In this document: positions 5,954 through 7,177 of the stretch, one piece after another
Layout: every line of letters starts with the position of its first letter
How positions within the stretch are numbered: position 1 is the stretch's first letter
Assembly (NCBI GenBank): GCA_023435545.1
Contig: JAEYRQ010000474.1
Coordinates: 1 to 7,177, forward strand
Direction of reading: 5' to 3'
Length of the DNA stretch: 7,177 bases
Origin: Pseudomonadota bacterium
GTDB taxonomy: Bacteria > Pseudomonadota > Alphaproteobacteria > Rhizobiales > Tepidamorphaceae
The notes under the pieces: model-generated
What the model was told of the DNA's origin: nothing
What the model saw: only the letters and a program-made list of their open reading frames with translations
The model's database searches: none
Position numbers and translations under genes: made by a program

Positions 5954-7018
5954 ATGCCCCGCCCGTTGGCCCGCCTCTCAATCCCTGCCCTGCTGCTCGC
6001 CGCTCTCGGCGCGGCGCCCGCCGCCGCCGACGCGCCCGAGGTCGTGGCATCGATCAAGCCGGTGCATTCGCTTGTTGCCGGTGTAATGGGCGATCTCGGC
6101 ACGCCGAGCCTTCTCGTCTCCGGTTCCGATTCGCCCCACACCTACGCGATGAAGCCGTCCGAGGCAGCCGCTCTGTCGCGCGCCGCCATCGTGTTCTGGA
6201 TCGGCGAGGAACTTGAAACATTCCTCGCGCAGCCGATCGCCAACCTCGGTGCCAACGCCCGTAGCGTGGCGCTGATCGACAGCCCGGGGATGACGGTGCT
6301 GCAATACGAGGACGACCATGGCGAGGAAGCGGGTCATGACGATGACCACGACGATCACGCCGGCCACGGGCACAGCCACGGGCATGACGCCCACGACCAT
6401 GATGACGATCATGGACACAGCCACGCGTCGGATGGCCACGACGATGACGACGACGGGCACAGCGACGCGGCGCACGACCATGACCACGATCATGACGGGG
6501 CCGATCCGCATGTCTGGCTGGATCCGCGCAACGCCGTGAAGATGGTCGACAACATCGCCGCGACGCTGGCGGATGCCGACCCCGCCAACGCTGCGACCTA
6601 CCATGCGAACGCCGAGGCACTGCGTGAGCGGCTGCACGACCTCGAGCACGAGATCGCCGACCGGCTGTCGGCCTATCGCGACGTGCCCTACATGACGTTC
6701 CATGAGGCGTTCCGCTACTTCGATGCCCGGTTCGGCCTCGACAGCCACGGAGCCATTACGGTCAATCCGGATCGTCAGCCCAGTGCCCGTCGGCTTGGTG
6801 AGATCCGGGAGACGATCGGCGGCTTCGATCGCGTGTGCATCTTCGCCGAGCCGCAGTTCCCGCCGAAGATGGTGGCTGTCATCGTCGAGGGTACGGCTGC
6901 GCGGACCGGCACCCTTGATCCTCTGGGCGCCGAACTTGAGCCGGGAGCGGACCTGTATCCGCGCCTCCTCCAGCTGAATAGCGAGAATTTTGCCGAGTGT
7001 TTCGCCAGTACGATGTAG
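5954..7018 (+). CDS. znuA: Zinc ABC transporter substrate-binding protein ZnuA
   Basis: Periplasmic cluster A-I binding protein that captures Zn2+ and passes it to ZnuB. 354 residues, start at the ATG at 5954 with GGAG six bases upstream. An Ala/Leu-rich signal peptide (1 to about 26) probably ends near PAAADA. The expected Zn ligands are visible: His62 in SPHTYAMKPS, His186 in DPHVWLDP, His250 in MTFHEAFRYF and Asp322 in DPLG. Cys295 (VCIFAEPQF) and Cys349 (FAECF) match the disulfide pair typical of ZnuA. Between about residues 119 and 184 lies the His/Asp-rich loop of this family, here long, with 19 histidines, thought to act as a zinc chaperone or sensor near the binding cleft. These features favour zinc over manganese specificity. 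Transcribed alone from the Zur-box region, divergent from znuCB; I see no hairpin terminator after the stop. Confidence 0.96.
   Translation: MPRPLARLSIPALLLAALGAAPAAADAPEVVASIKPVHSLVAGVMGDLGTPSLLVSGSDSPHTYAMKPSEAAALSRAAIVFWIGEELETFLAQPIANLGANARSVALIDSPGMTVLQYEDDHGEEAGHDDDHDDHAGHGHSHGHDAHDHDDDHGHSHASDGHDDDDDGHSDAAHDHDHDHDGADPHVWLDPRNAVKMVDNIAATLADADPANAATYHANAEALRERLHDLEHEIADRLSAYRDVPYMTFHEAFRYFDARFGLDSHGAITVNPDRQPSARRLGEIRETIGGFDRVCIFAEPQFPPKMVAVIVEGTAARTGTLDPLGAELEPGADLYPRLLQLNSENFAECFASTM
6308..6505 (+). repeat. Low-complexity His/Asp codon tract within znuA
   Basis: About 198 bp made mostly of degenerate CAC/CAT, GAC/GAT and GGC codons, encoding the His/Asp-rich loop (19 His of 66 residues). 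Short motifs such as HGHSH and DHDHDH recur, but codons are mixed, so it is not a perfect tandem repeat. Such tracts are prone to in-frame length change between strains; DNA-level repeats are interrupted, which should limit slippage. Confidence 0.8.
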
Positions 7019-7047
7019 CGACACGACTGCCGGATAGTTAATTTCGA

Positions 7048-7076
7048 TTGCTGTCCCTTGATGCTGCAATTATAGA
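7048..7076 (+). promoter_or_regulatory. Candidate promoter of the downstream partial gene
   Basis: TTGCTG (7048-7053) and TATAGA (7071-7076) are separated by 17 bp in an AT-rich patch of the znuA downstream spacer. Each element matches the sigma70 consensus at about four of six positions. The transcript would start within one or two bases of the ATG at 7084, implying an almost leaderless mRNA. By-eye match only. Confidence 0.3.
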
Positions 7077-7083
7077 GCGAGGC

Positions 7084-7177
7084 ATGGGTGTATCCTCCCG
7101 CGACCTCGCCAGCCGGATCTCGCTCAGGCAGCTGCGCGTGTTAGGCGCCATAGGGGGTGACCGCTGCCTAAGGGGGG
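7084..7177 (+). CDS. N-terminal fragment of a possible LysR-type transcriptional regulator (3' end outside window)
   Basis: An ATG at 7084 opens a frame that runs without a stop to the window edge, giving 31 codons. After a short leader (MGVSSRDLASR) comes ISLRQLRVLGAIGGDRCLRG. This resembles the beginning of the LysR winged helix-turn-helix domain, where a pattern such as LRLRHLRLLVALDEHRNLHRAA is common. The fragment ends before the recognition helix, so the family call is tentative. The frame is also open upstream to 7042 with a TTG at 7048, but ATG at 7084 is favoured. There is no well-spaced ribosome site (GAGG is almost touching the ATG), consistent with a leaderless message or another start. 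Its target genes would lie outside the window or could be neighbours; nothing here decides that. Confidence 0.4.
   Translation, partial: MGVSSRDLASRISLRQLRVLGAIGGDRCLRG

Noticed and set aside
5978..7069. A 363-codon minus-strand frame antisense to znuA
   Set aside because: It mirrors ZnuA, and its Val/Ile/Met-rich segment is simply the complement of the His/Asp codons.

Overview
The window is GC-rich and densely packed with genes. It looks like a chromosomal piece of an alphaproteobacterium, perhaps Rhizobiales or Rhodospirillales. This rests on the strong G/C third-position bias, the style of the SPOR-domain membrane protein, the alphaproteobacterial look of the ZnuA/ZnuB/ZnuC proteins, and the AT-rich Zur-type operator between znuA and znuC. 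The taxon is an inference; there is no rRNA or other phylogenetic marker here. I see no tRNA, CRISPR array, insertion sequence, attachment site or plasmid/phage gene. No gene-free stretch exceeds 300 bases.

Left part (1-1903, + strand): the 3' portion of a membrane-anchored coiled-coil/SPOR-domain protein whose start lies outside the window, then a 10-helix drug/metabolite transporter (EamA/DMT) family protein. The transporter meets rpe (ribulose-phosphate 3-epimerase, - strand) tail to tail, and their stop codons overlap at 1900-1903.

Middle (2584-3070): a control region of about 190 bp lies between rpe and a divergent gene for a small uncharacterised 97-residue protein. It holds a candidate rpe promoter, a perfect 6-bp inverted repeat and a cluster of DnaA-box-like 9-mers. 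The small gene in turn converges on a TRAP-type solute-binding protein gene with only 5 bp between the stops.

Right part (3071-7018): a high-affinity zinc uptake locus. znuA (periplasmic Zn-binding protein, + strand) and znuC-znuB (ATPase and permease, - strand) diverge from a 107-bp intergenic region with two tandem Zur-box-like palindromes that overlap the probable promoters of both arms. ZnuA would capture Zn2+ in the periplasm, ZnuB would carry it across the inner membrane and ZnuC would supply the energy. Both ZnuA (periplasmic loop) and ZnuC (cytoplasmic C-terminal tail) carry His/Asp-rich stretches. A stand-alone TRAP solute-binding protein follows znuB on the same strand after 53 bp. 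It sits where many alphaproteobacteria have zur, and may therefore be a third gene of the zinc-controlled transcript.

Right edge (7019-7177): a short AT-rich spacer and the first 31 codons of a gene that resembles the N-terminus of a LysR-type regulator. The most unusual points are the TRAP binding protein in the zinc operon without its membrane subunits, the His-rich tail on the ATPase, and the DnaA-box-like cluster upstream of the small unknown gene.
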